From: Angiostrongylus vasorum
Taxonomy: Eukaryota; Nematoda; Chromadorea; Rhabditida; Metastrongylidae
DNA length: 64,000 nt
Reading direction: 5' to 3'
Assembly (NCBI GenBank): GCA_018806985.1
Contig: JADANN010000075.1
Coordinates: 1-64,000, forward strand
Shown: one piece after another, positions 11,601-22,465 of the stretch
Numbering within the stretch: the stretch's first letter is position 1
Layout: every line of letters begins with the position of its first letter
The notes under the pieces: model-generated
Seen by the model: the letters and a program-made list of their open reading frames with translations, nothing else
The model's database searches: none
Told to the model about the DNA's origin: nothing
Position numbers and translations under genes: made by a program

Positions 11601-12478
11601 GCGTCATTTTCTTGTTCAGTAATCGCGAGGTTGTTAAACAGCATACATTTACTTCCATAGAAAAAACACAATACAATACAACAGTAGCTGACGTTTCGGC
11701 AGTATCGCCTTCTTCAGAGCCTGGAAGGGTATACTGACATACAATTTACTAGGCCAAACGCTTCAATGGCACAAAAAAAGACGAAAAACCCTATGGTAAT
11801 TACATGGTCAACAGCTTCTCGAAAAAAAACTCACCGCTTTTTTTACGTGCCTTCCCATGAGGAAGATTAGAACAGCTGATTATGGTCGCATAAGGTTGAT
11901 GACTGCACCATCCCACATCAGAAATTGATGCGAACATACGGGGTCAGGTCGCGTATGACCTCTGGGCATTCATCCCTGCTATTCATTGTAGGGTTTTTGG
12001 CATTTATCCAAAAAGCCTCAAGAAGTTTTCGCGCTGGTGTTCTAGTCTCCTGCGCAAGGATATTGACTTTTACTTCAAAATCGTCCCCGCTGTGCTTTTG
12101 TATCCTATGCGTGCCTAGTGGGGTACTTTGTCTTAGTTTTTCGTTTGCCATCTAGGTGTTCTTTTATACGGATACACAAAGGCCTGCCCGTTTCGCCAAT
12201 ATATTCATCTCCGCAATTATTACAAGAGATCAGGTATATCGTACCTGAACTCATGCAATCACCGTCCCCTGCCGTAAGGGCAGATTACGCAATTTGTTGT
12301 TTCGCATAGACGGTCATACAGGCGGTTACGAACTAACTGACGACGTAGAGTAGCCGGTGGTATTTCAACTATCGCTACCGATTCCTCCAGACCTGCCCTT
12401 CTTAAGCATCGTTTAATCGCTACGCTTACTTCATCGCTAACAAAGGGCAGCATAAACGGGACTTTCTTTTTGGCCAAG
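11601..12478 (-). repeat. Left inverted pseudo-LTR of the Penelope element
   Basis: Antisense copy of 14103-14974. It retains two minus-strand frames corresponding to the ORF C-terminus, 12477-12259 (ends VICPYGRGR) and 12151-11918 (HSGDDFEVKVNILAQE...APYVRINF-like end). Its frameshifts fall at different positions from those in the right arm, so damage accumulated independently after insertion. Confidence 0.85.
11683..11727 (-). ncRNA. Hammerhead-ribozyme-like motif, left arm
   Basis: Antisense copy of the 14851 motif (ACGTTTCGGCAG on the plus strand is the GAAAC side), with all core bases the same. It reads out of the element, opposite to the right-arm copy. Confidence 0.55.
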
Positions 12479-12499
12479 TGTTATGATAATGCACCAGTA

Positions 12500-14662
12500 A
12501 AATCTAGGGTCACCGTGATTGGGGGGCATAACAATACCTGAGAGTGCGCGTTCGCTATTAGAATTGGGCCCAAGCTTTGCACCATCACAGCCCATTTCTA
12601 AAACGACCCTGCGTAGGATAGCATGTAACCTTTATGAGCTTCAAGATCGACTCCGCTATAAGGCCAAACAAGAAACATCAAACAGAAATAAAAAATCAAG
12701 AGGCGGCGTCACTACCACCATCTCCTTTCCCCTAAGACGTTTTTTAGACAGCAGGACCCTAACGATGGAGTTGACATAAAATTCCGTATGTTTTCGGACG
12801 GCGTTCTCAAGACCCTTAATCATTACCGCGATAGAAAGTTTATCTCTAACCTTACAGCCGCACAAAAAATGTGGCATGCGAGAAATTAGAGAATTAATAA
12901 ACTCAAAAACAATAAGATTGTCTGTTAGTGATAAGGGGGGAGAGTTCGTAGTTATTCCTCGCCAGCTGGATGTTGAGATAACAGAGGAACATCTTAGTGA
13001 TGCTATCCCTCTATCGCCCATCCTCTGAAAAAGGAATACAAAAGTCAATACCGAAAGCTAAACAATCAATGGGTCAGTGTGGCAAAGGTTGCAGGTTTAA
13101 AACCATCGGTTATTTCGCACTTTAAAATAGGTAGACCAACATATCCCGTTCTATACTTTCTTATTAAAACACATAACTTAGTACCAGCTGATGATCTCGT
13201 GTCAACCAATCCACTATTCTATGAGGTTAGATCCCATTATGAGTTGTGTAGACGGGCCAACGGAAAGAATAATCTGGTTTTTAAGCCTAATACTTACCCA
13301 GTTGCTTAGCCATATTCCAGCTCACCTCACAAACACCCAAATCTTCCTAGAACGTCTACGTAACGCGTCTCCTAATAACGCGTACGTGATGGAGTCCTTC
13401 GACGTTACTGCGTTGTACACCAACGTATCGAATGACTCCGCAAAGCAAGCCATCTTCGAACTTCTTGTTAAACATGAAGGAAGAATAAATATGCATGGCT
13501 TGTCCATTCAGCAGCTAATGGCTCTCCTAAAGGAGTGCCTAAACTGCTCGATTTTCAGATGGTCTGGGAAATATTTCGCGCAAATAAGGGGGTTGGCTAT
13601 GGGACAGCGACTGGCACCAAGCCTTGCCATTGTGTTTATGTCTAAGATAGAAGCCCCTGCTCTCGATCTCCGGCCACTACTCTACTGCAGATATGTAGAT
13701 GATTGTTTTGTCATCTTCTCTACGCAAGAGGAGATGGACAAATGCTTTGAATTATTGAACGAGCAGTCTGAGTACATTAAGTTCACCCGGGAGAAACCGA
13801 GAAAAGACTGGCTTCCGTTTTTAAACGTCCAAATAAGCCTATCAAGTAGCGGTTACCTGACAAAGTGGTACCGAAAGCCAAGTAACAAGAACATCCTCGT
13901 TCACTTCCTTTCTTCCCACCCTCCACACACAAAGAGGGCGAATGTGAGAAACATGTTTCGAACAGCCACCTCTGTGTGCACAACCGGGGAACTAAAGGAA
14001 GAATCGCGCGACTTGGCTCGGCAAATAGACATCTCCAATGGCTACGAAATAGTAACCCCACAAGATAAGTTTAGAAGGAGAGCGACGCGCCCAAGCGAAA
14101 CACCTGGCCAAAAGAAAGTCCCGTTTATGCTGCCCTTTGTTAGCGATGAAGTAAGCGTAGCGATTAAACGATGCTTAAGAAGGGCAGGTCTGGAGGAATC
14201 GGTAGCGATAGTTGAAATACCACCGGCTACTCTACGTCGTCAGTTAGTTCGTAACCGCCTGTATGACCGTCTATGCGAAACAACAAATTGCGTAATCTGC
14301 CCTTACGGCAGGGACGGTGATTGCATGAGTTCAGGTACGATATACCTGATCTCTTGTAATAATTGCGGAGATGAATATATTGGCGAAACGGGCAGGCCTT
14401 TGTGTATCCGTATAAAAGAACACCTAGATGGCAAACGAAAACTAAGACAAAGTACCCCACTAGGCACGCATAGGATACAAAAAGCACAGCGGTGACGATT
14501 TTGAAGTAAAAGTCAATATCCTTGCGCAGGAGACTAGAACACCAGCGCGAAAACTTCTTGAGGCTTTTTGGATAAATGCCAAAAACCCTACAATGAATAG
14601 CAGGGATGAATGCCCAGAGGTCATACGCGACCTGGCCCCGTATGTTCGCATCAATTTCTGAT
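12500..14662 (+). pseudogene. Penelope polyprotein: RT plus GIY-YIG endonuclease, frameshifted
   Basis: The N-terminal part at 12519-12779 (LELGPSFAPSQPISKTTLRR) matches the usual Penelope start. After a frameshift come SVSDKGGEFVVIP (12930s) and LKPSVISHFK (13079-13309); a second shift leads to the long open stretch 13310-14495. That stretch has the RT palm motif YCRYVDDCFVIF (catalytic YVDD) and then a GIY-YIG nuclease, TIYLISCNNCGDEYIGETGR, with the preceding cysteine pair C..C seen in this class. A last shift near 14489 displaces the tail (DDFEVKVNILAQETRTPARK...VRINF, stop near 14661). RT copies RNA at nuclease-cut DNA. The intact palm and nuclease motifs suggest the family was active recently, but this copy needs at least three frame corrections and is dead as it stands. 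Confidence 0.85.
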
Positions 14663-14974
14663 GTGGGATGGTGCAGTCATCAACCTTATGCGACCATAAT
14701 CAGCTGTTCTAATCTTCCTCATGGGAAGGCACGTAAAAAAGCGGTGAGTTTTTTTCGAGAAGCTGTTGACCATGTAATTACCATAGGGTTTTTCGTCTTT
14801 TTGTGTCATTGAAGCGTTTGGCCTAGTAAATTGTATGTCAGTATACCCTTCCAGGCTCTGAAGAAGGCGATACTGCCGAAACGTCAGCTACTGTTGTATT
14901 GTATTGTGTTTTTCTATGGAAGTAAATGTATGCTGTTTAACAACCTCGCGATTGCTGAACAAGAAAACGACGCA
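14103..14974 (+). repeat. Right inverted pseudo-LTR of the Penelope element
   Basis: Contains the end of the ORF (GIY-YIG domain), its 3' UTR and the hammerhead-like motif, ending at AACAAGAAAACGACGC. The reverse complement matches 11601-12478. Confidence 0.85.
14851..14897 (+). ncRNA. Hammerhead-ribozyme-like motif, right arm
   Basis: CTGAAGA (14858), then a GGC/GCC hairpin, then GAAAC and GTC. This fits the CUGANGA...GAAA...UH hammerhead core with one extra A before stem II. GGCT just upstream can pair with AGCT just after the cleavage site as stem I. Stem III would be only the self-complementary ACGT, so cleavage would probably require a dimer. Hammerheads in Penelope terminal repeats are known; activity here is inferred. 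Confidence 0.55.
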
Positions 14975-15102
14975 TTCATATTCCAATGCCGAGGTTAATA
15001 GAAAGTCGATCCTGGGAACTGTCTTCGAACACTAGTTGAACAACACGAAGAAGCACGTTCTCCATAAGATGCGTTAAGGCCAGATGTAATAAAAAAGACA
15101 CA

Positions 15103-15380
15103 GGGTAAAAGAAAGAGCTTTGGGCGTTGATCAATCACTGAGGGATGCGCCATGCATTCGAGTTCATTAAGCATCGCTTGGAGGTGACTGAATGCATATC
15201 TGGTCTTTACAATGACTTGTGGTGGGCCACCGATGTATCGAGCCAGTGTTGCCATCCTCCAGACAAGTCTGGTACCAATTTGCTGACCTCGGAAAGATGG
15301 AAGGCTTAGTGAGCCATGGGCACGGGGATCGATTCCACGTCTGTTTCAGGGGGCCTCCAACCACTGCGCCCCATGCGCGC
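15103..15380 (-). repeat. SINE-A, near full length
   Basis: Antisense copy with the tail side GTTGATCAATCACTGAGGGA, a CCAGACAAGTCTGGTACC block and a GGGGATCGATTCCACG B-box region. The head ends near 15378. Confidence 0.85.
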
Positions 15381-15419
15381 TTCGAAATTGAAGTTGAAAT
15401 TGAATAGACGTTTCAAATT

Positions 15420-15800
15420 GAAATACTTGATACTTGAACGCCCCGCACTAACTGGTTGTGCGGGCCCCAGCATAGTCACCTTTTTTAAGATATTTGCTGG
15501 TTAAGCCATTGTGATTCCCTGGAATCCCGAGGTCAGCCTGGCCAACGTCTGTCCCAGGTCTTCACCACCACGGGCACTCGCAGCCTTGTGGATAGAGGGA
15601 GATTTGCCACTATGCGACTTTGATACCAGGACGGTGGTGCATCCTGGTATTGGTTTACTCTTAGCTAGGCTTCATGATGGACACGTCGGACTCCTTCTCA
15701 GCTTGGGAGACCCTCCGGGGGACAGAATCCCCCCCCCGTTGTACAACGCAGTCCGGCACCCAGGAACACCTCCTAGCCACGATGAGGCGGTAAACGGGAG
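15420..15800 (+). repeat. Repeat D, near full length
   Basis: ACTTGATACTTGAACGCCCC through GATGAGGCGGTAAACG, abutting the SINE-A head. Internal ACCAGGACGGTGGTGCATCC is conserved. The adjacent ATTGAAATTGAAGTTG-like motif is a short local repeat. Confidence 0.8.
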
Positions 15801-16074
15801 GGAAATTGAAATAGATATCAGCTAAAATGAGCAGGAAGAAAGGGAAGATGAAAGAAAAGAACAAAATTAGTAAAAGGTGAAATCGTTGAAAACAAAAAAG
15901 ACAACGTTAATCTAAAATTTTATTAACCTCTGTGATAGGCATGGAAACCGTTGAGAATAGGTAGACGTTCAACATATTATGGAAAGGCCGAATTCTAGAG
16001 CAGTGGTTGGGAAAACTTAGGAAAAGACTTCAACACAGCATTGGAAACATTTCTTTTCGCTGTAGTTTTTCGAT

Positions 16075-16155
16075 TCATATGAGATGTTCGTCGAGTATAA
16101 GTTGTTGTCGGTATTCAAAATCCTCCAATTCCATATTCGGCATCTCCAACGGAAG
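16075..16155 (-). CDS. Candidate terminal exon, unknown protein
   Basis: On the minus strand a strong acceptor GTTGTGTTTCCTACAG precedes 26 codons and a TGA. In phase 0 it reads LPLEMPNMELEDFEYRQQL then ILDEHLI, acidic and helix-like. The preceding exon has not been found, but the exon at 17639-17807 is on the same strand. The product is not recognised. Confidence 0.4.
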   Translation of the reverse strand, partial: LPLEMPNMELEDFEYRQQLILDEHLI

Positions 16156-16314
16156 CTGTAGGAAACACAACAAAAATCTTACTTTTTTATTACTTGTTAT
16201 AAAGGGAAGCTTCTGCACTAATGTACTGTATGGTACTGTAGTAAAAAACGCATAACTGTAATCATAACGATAGTGAAAACCTCAAAGTTATACCCATCCC
16301 AATAGCCTTCGGGG

Positions 16315-16594
16315 GCGCGTGGGGCGCAGTGGTTGGAGGCCCCCCTGAAACAGACGTGGAATCGATCCCCGTGCCCATGGCTCACTATGCCTTCCATCTT
16401 TCCGAGGTCGCCAGATTGGTACCAGACTTGTCTGGAGGAAAGTAGCACTGGCTCGATACATCGGTAGCCCACCGCAAGTCATTGTAAAGACCAGATATGC
16501 ATTTAATCACCTCTAAGCGATGCTTAATGAAGTCGAATGCATGGAGCATCCCTCAGGGATTGATCAACGCCGAGAGCTTTATCCTTTGTCCTTA
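16315..16594 (+). repeat. SINE-A, full length
   Basis: The head GCGCGTGGGGCGCAGTGGTT (A box) and GAATCGATCCCC (B box) are followed by body and tail GCTTTATCCTTTGTCC. CAATAGC occurs just before the head and just after the tail, a possible short target duplication. Confidence 0.85.
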
Positions 16595-17090
16595 TCTCAA
16601 TAGCGTAGTTCTTCTAGACAAACAAGTTAGTGCAGTATGGTGGAAAATATGTGAGCAAAGTGAATGATGTTGTGATTATGTGATGTAGAAATGAACTGCT
16701 CACATCGGTCAAAGTATTATCAGAGTCTTCACCTTCTTTGTTACATTCTTGCTTCTCTGAAAATACTCAACAATAAGTCACCGCCAGTGGCGGCTTCTTT
16801 TTTCTAAACAATGACACACTAATTTGGAGACAACTTGAAATATAAATAATGATGGCCTCAAACCATGTCGTACTATTTTATGAAGTAAAAAAGAAATTCG
16901 TGGAGAATCCCGGATGTTTTGCGCTTTAGACGCTTGCGTTAGAAAACTGATTCTTGCGATAGAGGTAATTACAGTGCTAAGAAAATTCTCGGCACTTCAT
17001 TTGGACTAAGAGCTCTCGTTTACCCTTACCCGGTGCTCCGTGATGGGATAAACCACTATACTAGAGAATGGTAAAGCAACAACTTCGGTT
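16595..17090. other. Unannotated spacer
   Basis: Single-copy-looking sequence without a supported exon or recognised repeat. Confidence 0.4.
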
Positions 17091-17198
17091 GATGTGGTGG
17101 ATAACACGTGAGCTCCTAGCAAGGGTTATCACGTGTTCAAGGCACGGCTGACGTGCCGTGTCTTGCTCATGTCTCAGTATCCTTGTTGTTGTATTTCA
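17091..17198 (+). repeat. SINE-B copy
   Basis: The head GATGTGGTGGATAACACGTG is followed by a diverged B-box region and TGTCTCAGTATCCTTGTTGT as a drifted tail. Confidence 0.6.
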
Positions 17199-17638
17199 CA
17201 TATCACCCCGCTTTGAAGAAAAAAAGAATAGGCAATAAACAAAAAGTTAAGACATTTTAAGCAAACTCTATCAATAGGTCGATATTTCTAGCTAAAAGCC
17301 TAGCGAGAAATGTAATTTTTTGCAGGAATCGCCACTAGGAATTCTAGAAAAAGTCCTTTCCAGTCCTTTCTTGGACAATGTGGTGAACCGCCTTCTAAAA
17401 CCGCAAGCAATGGTGGGTGATAGACGTCGGCAGTGAGGACGACGTAGGAGCATCCTAGCACTATATCTCATTCGTTTCAAGGCAACCACAGGGAAAAAAA
17501 TACCTATGAAAAGGAAAGGTATCAGGTTAATAGAAGTTATTCGGATGGCCATCATGTACCTTCTAAAGCTGTTCGCGAAATTATTTCATCGCGGTTTTCA
17601 AGTAGGTCTAAAACTAGATTTTTTTTTAAACACAAAAC

Positions 17639-17807
17639 CTAGTAAGGATCAGTTTTTGTTATAAATGCAGGCTTATATTTTTTAAAAAGATATGACAAAG
17701 AGATCTTGAAAGAAGAAGCCTGATTACTTTTCGGTTTTGCGGGTGAAGGATTCCTATCAAAACCACTAGTACCAGGAGCATTTTTCTTCCCTTTGCGTGG
17801 TCCCTTG
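17639..17807 (-). CDS. Candidate exon of an unknown basic protein
   Basis: The minus-strand acceptor TCGTTGTTTCAG is followed in phase 2 by 55 codons to TAG. It reads KGPRKGKKNAPGTSGFDRN then PSPAKPKSNQASSF, a Lys/Pro/Ser-rich low-complexity segment typical of nuclear or nucleolar proteins. A GTAATC inside could also serve as donor, so the exon may end earlier. The overlapping frame (17994-17659) starts in Penelope sequence and is less plausible. Confidence 0.35.
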
Positions 17808-17998
17808 CTGAAACAACGACATTGGAAGAACTTTCATTACCTAGAATATCTAGGAGGTTTGGATTGTGAAAAAGATGTGATATACAAAAGCAGTTTTGCA
17901 ATGTTCGCATTGAAAAGCAGCTATGCGACAACTCGTCCAGCCAACTAACATGATATGATAGTACCCAGGATCGACTTTCTATTAACCTCGGCATTGAA

Positions 17999-18281
17999 TT
18001 ATGAATTCGTCGTTTTTTCTCTCAGCAATCGCGAGATTGTTAAACAGCATACGCTTTACTTTCCATATATTAACACATACACAACAGAATAGTAGCTGAC
18101 GTTTCGGCAGAATCGCCTGCTTCAGAACCTGGAAGCCTTCCAGGCCCTTCCCGGCTTTGAAGAAGGCGATTCTGTCGAAACGTGAGCTACTATTCTGTTG
18201 TATGTGTGTTAATATATGGAAGTAAACGTATGTTGTTTAACAACCTTGCGATTGCTGAGAGAGAAAACGACGAATTCATAA
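17999..18281. mobile_element. Palindromic mini-Penelope (two terminal repeats, no ORF)
   Basis: ATGAATTCGTCG...CGACGAATTCAT brackets a ~283-bp near-perfect inverted repeat whose arms meet at ~18135-18150. Each arm matches the outer 130 bp of the Penelope terminal repeat, including TTGTTAAACA and the hammerhead-like core (left copy TTCTGAAGCAGGCG, right copy TTTGAAGAAGGCG; both degraded). The adjacent CCTCGGCATTG also occurs beside the elements at 14990 and 49670. Confidence 0.75.
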
Positions 18282-18823
18282 CATGGTGTGTTTAAATGGA
18301 GCTACTTGAGTACTTGAGTGCCCATCTTCACGAATCAGAGGAACCATACGGACCGCAGCACGTTGCATTTGACTGGAAGTCGGCTAGTTGGATAAGCTTT
18401 TTTTCCAGCAGTCTCAAACACCGCATCGGGCTTTCCCGCCTCATCACCACTTATCAGATAGAGGCTATCCTGTTGGAAGTATAATAGTAACTCCTGGTAC
18501 TGTTTTACTCCTTACTGGATTTTTAGATGGAAATTCTAAACTCAGCCTTAGCTTAGACGGCCCTGTCGGAAAAATGGATCTCCAGCCAAGCATTGTTCTT
18601 TGACAGTGGGTTTGACGTGAACTGAGAACTGTCCAGAAATTGGCTAGGGATGAAAAAAAGAGTAAGGAAATCGGTTCCTTATCTTTATTGCGGCAGAGTG
18701 ACATGTCTACATCACGGAATCCAATGTGCTAAAAAAATTTGAGGCATCACCGTACATCCTATCGCCGTCTAACGCTGTTTTTTTGATAAGCAAACACGAG
18801 GTCGGTACTATAGAATTTATTAG

Positions 18824-19650
18824 CGCGGTAGTAGCTGACGTTTCCATGCTTTCGCCTTCCTCAGAGCCTGGGAGTCAAAATGACATCCAATCAACTCAGC
18901 CAAACAATTTCATAACGTCACCAGATAAAACATAACAAATTAAATTTGCATTCGCATAATAAGCACCCTCTTTTGAAAGCTCATCGTTCTGTTCGTTATA
19001 AGTCTTCCAGCCAACTGGTGGAAACCAGTCGCACAGAGTACTATATGGCCGAGGAATGTACCTGCCTCAGGTCAGAGAATCAGTCTGAGGTATGGTGCCA
19101 GGTCATGCGTGATTATGAGGCATTCCCCCGCTGCGGTTCATTTTCGTATTTTTGGAGTCAATCTAGAATGCCTTGGGAATTTCGCGCATTTGTGTTTTTT
19201 GACTCCTGTGCGAGTATCGTAACTTCTATTTCGAAATCCTTGCCGTTATATCTCTGTGTCTTGTGCGTGCCTCGTGCAGTGTATTTGGTTAAACTTTAAG
19301 TTAGGTGTTCTTTTATACGGACGCAGAGGAGTGCACCCGTTTTGCCAATATGTTTGACCCCATACGCTTTACAAGAGATTAGTTACACCCTACCCGAACT
19401 CATGCAATCATCGTCTCTCCCGTTAGGGCATACTATGCAATTTTTTCGTTGTACATAGATGCTCACACAAGCGCTTCAAACTACCTGGCGGATAAGAACG
19501 TCCGGTGGTATGTCAGTCACTGTTACCGACTTCTGTAGACCAGCCCTTCTTCAGCGCCCCTTAAAAAGAAAGGGAAACCGCCGGAATGTCAGCTATTCTG
19601 TACTGGTAGATTTTTTTAACACCAGCTTCGCGGTTGCTCATCGAGAAAAA
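18824..19650 (-). mobile_element. Penelope 3' fragment, GIY-YIG portion, antisense
   Basis: On the minus strand the GIY-YIG region reads DDDCMSSGRV, a stop, then LISCKAYGVKHIGKTG and LLCVRIKEHL (19440-19300), so it is decayed. At 18835-18870 the plus strand carries GTAGCTGACGTTTCCATGCT, the outer terminal-repeat motif, and at 19580-19645 a forward piece of the opposite terminal repeat (GCCGGAATGTCAGCTATTCT). This is a deleted element with inverted ends. Confidence 0.7.
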
Positions 19651-20559
19651 ACAGTGGGCATTGATCAATGGCAAAGATAAGAAAGTTGGTCATGGGATTT
19701 GCTATGGCAGCAATCCAGAAATCCCATCAACCGAACGTTGAGAGCTTGTTTACCTCTTGTTGGATTGTTGTTTCTTCTCTGGTTTCAGCGCAATGCGTGG
19801 TGGTTCTGGTTCTTTGCGTTTTTCATCCCTTTTACGTTTCTTCTTCGGTTTTTTTGACTGCCTAAATTCGTTAATATCAGCTCAATGAAAACAAATGAAA
19901 TATGTCTGGGTAAGAAGAATGCTTTCATCCCATCCGTATTCGCCAACACCGTCTGATGAGAAGTTCATTAGTATCTGAGAATCTCACAACAAGCAAGTTT
20001 TTTTTCCACATAGGATTGAATAACCCCATATTTGGTCTTGACAGTCACCTAACGTGGCCCACCGATATTTGAATTTAGTCATGTTTATCCTCCCGAACAA
20101 GTGTGTCACAAATTTCCCGACCCTGGAAGAACGAGGTGTTTGGTGGTCCTGTAGTGGCGCCGAACTACCGGCTATGACGGTTGGGTGGACCGCGTAACGA
20201 ACGACAGCACTACGAGCAAATTGTAATTCGAAATTATCGTTATATCTACTCTAACTTTCTACACCGTATATCTATGCACGCACCAGAGACCACTGGGTGC
20301 CCGTTGGTGAAATTCGAAGGCTAAGCATTAAAAAAACAATTACGCTAGAGCGCAAATACATACTGTTTGGGCAGCGGCCCCACTTAAGATCCAAACTCAA
20401 TGTAAGCGATGCCGTTATGAATGTCACGTAATACTTACTAAACAAATCGATATATAAGAGAACTCACACTTCTCTTGTTAAGTGACGGCATTGAACCGAG
20501 AATCACCACAGCCACATAAGTCTGAAATACTTTTCGAAATGAAGAGGAATCTAAATAGA
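19651..20559. other. Spacer with a diverged SINE-A-like fragment
   Basis: 20080-20210 holds weak antisense similarity to SINE-A (GAACAAGTGTGTCACAAATT...CGACCCTGG). The rest is unrecognised. Confidence 0.3.
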
Positions 20560-20665
20560 TGCGATGCGATTACACTTGAGATAAGGTGATAACGGTGGAG
20601 ATAGAAAACGCAGTATTTGCTTTGATTCATGATTGTTTATGTCATTCATATCACCTGTCGCCCCG

Positions 20666-21008
20666 TTAATCATCGAGTGACTCGAGCGGGCGCAAGTAAA
20701 TCTCCTGTTTCTGCCCATCAAGTGCAAGAGTAGCCCAGTGGGTTCTGCTCGCTCTAGGGACTCTTGGTGTACCATATCTTTCTTTTTCAGGTTTTCGCGA
20801 CGAACTCTGACCATCGGATCGGTGGTCCTGCTGCCGTGCGTTTGATGACATCGCGAGGAATACAGTCACTAACGACTCTTGTCCATCGGTTGTCATTCAT
20901 ACGCGTAACGTGTCCGGCCCACCTTATCCTCCACCGTTTGGCGTACAGAATGGCACCTTTGATTTTAGACTGTTGACATATGTCGGAGCTTCGTATTTTC
21001 TTCGTCAC
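20666..21008 (-). pseudogene. RTE reverse-transcriptase C-terminus
   Basis: Contains IRWAGHVTRMNDNRWTRVV and PRDVIKRTAAGPPIRWSEFV, then RYGTPRVPRASRTHWATLAL to a stop at 20666. This WAGHV...RWTR...RPP.RW...R..WA arrangement is the usual C-terminal region of nematode RTE proteins. It is split by a frameshift near 20790. Confidence 0.75.
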
Positions 21009-22465
21009 ATGCGGGATACGGAATATTTCAGGGATCGCAAATTCGACTGCGCCTTCTACAACGCTAAGTGATCTTTTATCCTACCTACACAGCGAGCAGA
21101 TTTTTGACGCATGCGCTAGGGAAGAATAGCGGAGTGGGAAAAAGATGGACACGGAGACAAGCATTCTTTTTTTCTCAAACTATATCTGCGATGCTATTGG
21201 GAGCTCAACAAGCCCCCGCTCGCTTCCTCCTCCTTAACTCTGGAGCTAACTCACTACTAATGTTGATTTCCTGACCGAGACGGACGTAGCTAGAGCATTC
21301 CGAGATCAAATCAATCTCTTCCTTATTAACATTGTCTTTTGTGAGATTTTGCCAAAGACCGATCTTTCCACAAGCAGTTATCAAAGTCGGAAAGTATTCC
21401 TTCCGACTGTCTAATGTTTAGTGTTATAAGAACGATGTCAACAACAAATGGGAGATAGTGTGAACGTCGGCCATCGATTTTCACTCCTATGTTGTTCCAC
21501 TCCTATGTTCGCGTGACTTTCTAGAGGGTTGAGGTAAACAGTTTTGGTTAAATTCTATCGCTTGGCTTAACCCGCTTTTGACGTCTACGGTAATAATGTT
21601 TTCAAATGGTGGAAATTTTTTTAAAGTTTTATATAGCTTACGGAGAATCCTTATTTAACGAGTAGGGATGCCATCGCCTTCCAAGGTTTCCATGACTGCT
21701 TTTATCTCATCTCACTTAAAAACTTCCTTTAAATTGACGAAAGTGACAGCGATCTCCTGCAAACTGTCAGCACTTCATTGAGTCTCCTTTTCGTGCAGAT
21801 GTGGTCCAACATGAGCACTGCATGGTCACATGGCTCCCCCTTCGTCCAGTGTTCTGCCAATCGTGTTTAGGATGATTCGAGTGAAAAATTTGTAGACAAC
21901 GGAGCGTAAGCAGATGGGAGATGATTGTCGACATCGTAGAGGTAACCTCTCCTATAGAACAATAGGACAACCTTGCTGGTCTTCTTTTTTATTAGGAACC
22001 TTGCATTCTGACAGGTAACGTGTGAAGAGTTTTATCGCCTGTCGGCATCGTTTTGCAAGTTCGGAGGTTCTCTGTGGTTCGTGCATCATCTCGAGACTGC
22101 TTGGTGACAGGCGTATCTTGGTGACTTTCGAATTTTCTGCTCTCATAGCATTAACGTGGTGTTGAATGAGCCGATCGTACTCCTGGTCGATGTTATCTAG
22201 AACGGCACTTTACCACCTGTCCGCTGATGAACTGGATAGACCCCAATTTATGGTGGTTTTGGGTCTTCGTTTTTTAAACTAAGTAGTCCTCTTTTTTCCA
22301 GCAAATGGGAAAATAATATTCTGATCCAGTGTAGAATTTTGGGAGGGACATAGGTCCGTTAGATAAAGTCTTCAGTTTACTATGATTTGGTCTCTTTCGT
22401 TATGGTACTCTCTATTGGGAGAATTCCACGTCCAACTTTCAGAGTGGGGCTTCTGGAATTGCGAT

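Larger units (their letters stand above)
11601..14974 (+). mobile_element. Penelope-like element, nearly complete, with inverted terminal repeats
   Basis: A 3.4-kb unit holds a plus-strand ORF with Penelope-type RT and GIY-YIG domains, flanked by ~875-bp arms in inverted orientation. The left arm is an antisense copy of the ORF 3' end plus 3' UTR. Inverted 'pseudo-LTRs' are a known form of Penelope insertions. Arm identity is high (few differences by eye), so insertion is recent, yet the ORF is broken by frameshifts in its 5' third. The outer ends run to GACGC on the right and its complement GCGTC on the left; no clear target-site duplication is visible. Confidence 0.85.

Noticed and set aside
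12656..13048. 130-codon minus-strand frame
   Set aside because: Antisense of the Penelope ORF N-terminal region, which has clear plus-strand protein motifs.
13783..14061. 92-codon minus-strand frame
   Set aside because: Shadow of the Penelope RT reading frame on the opposite strand.
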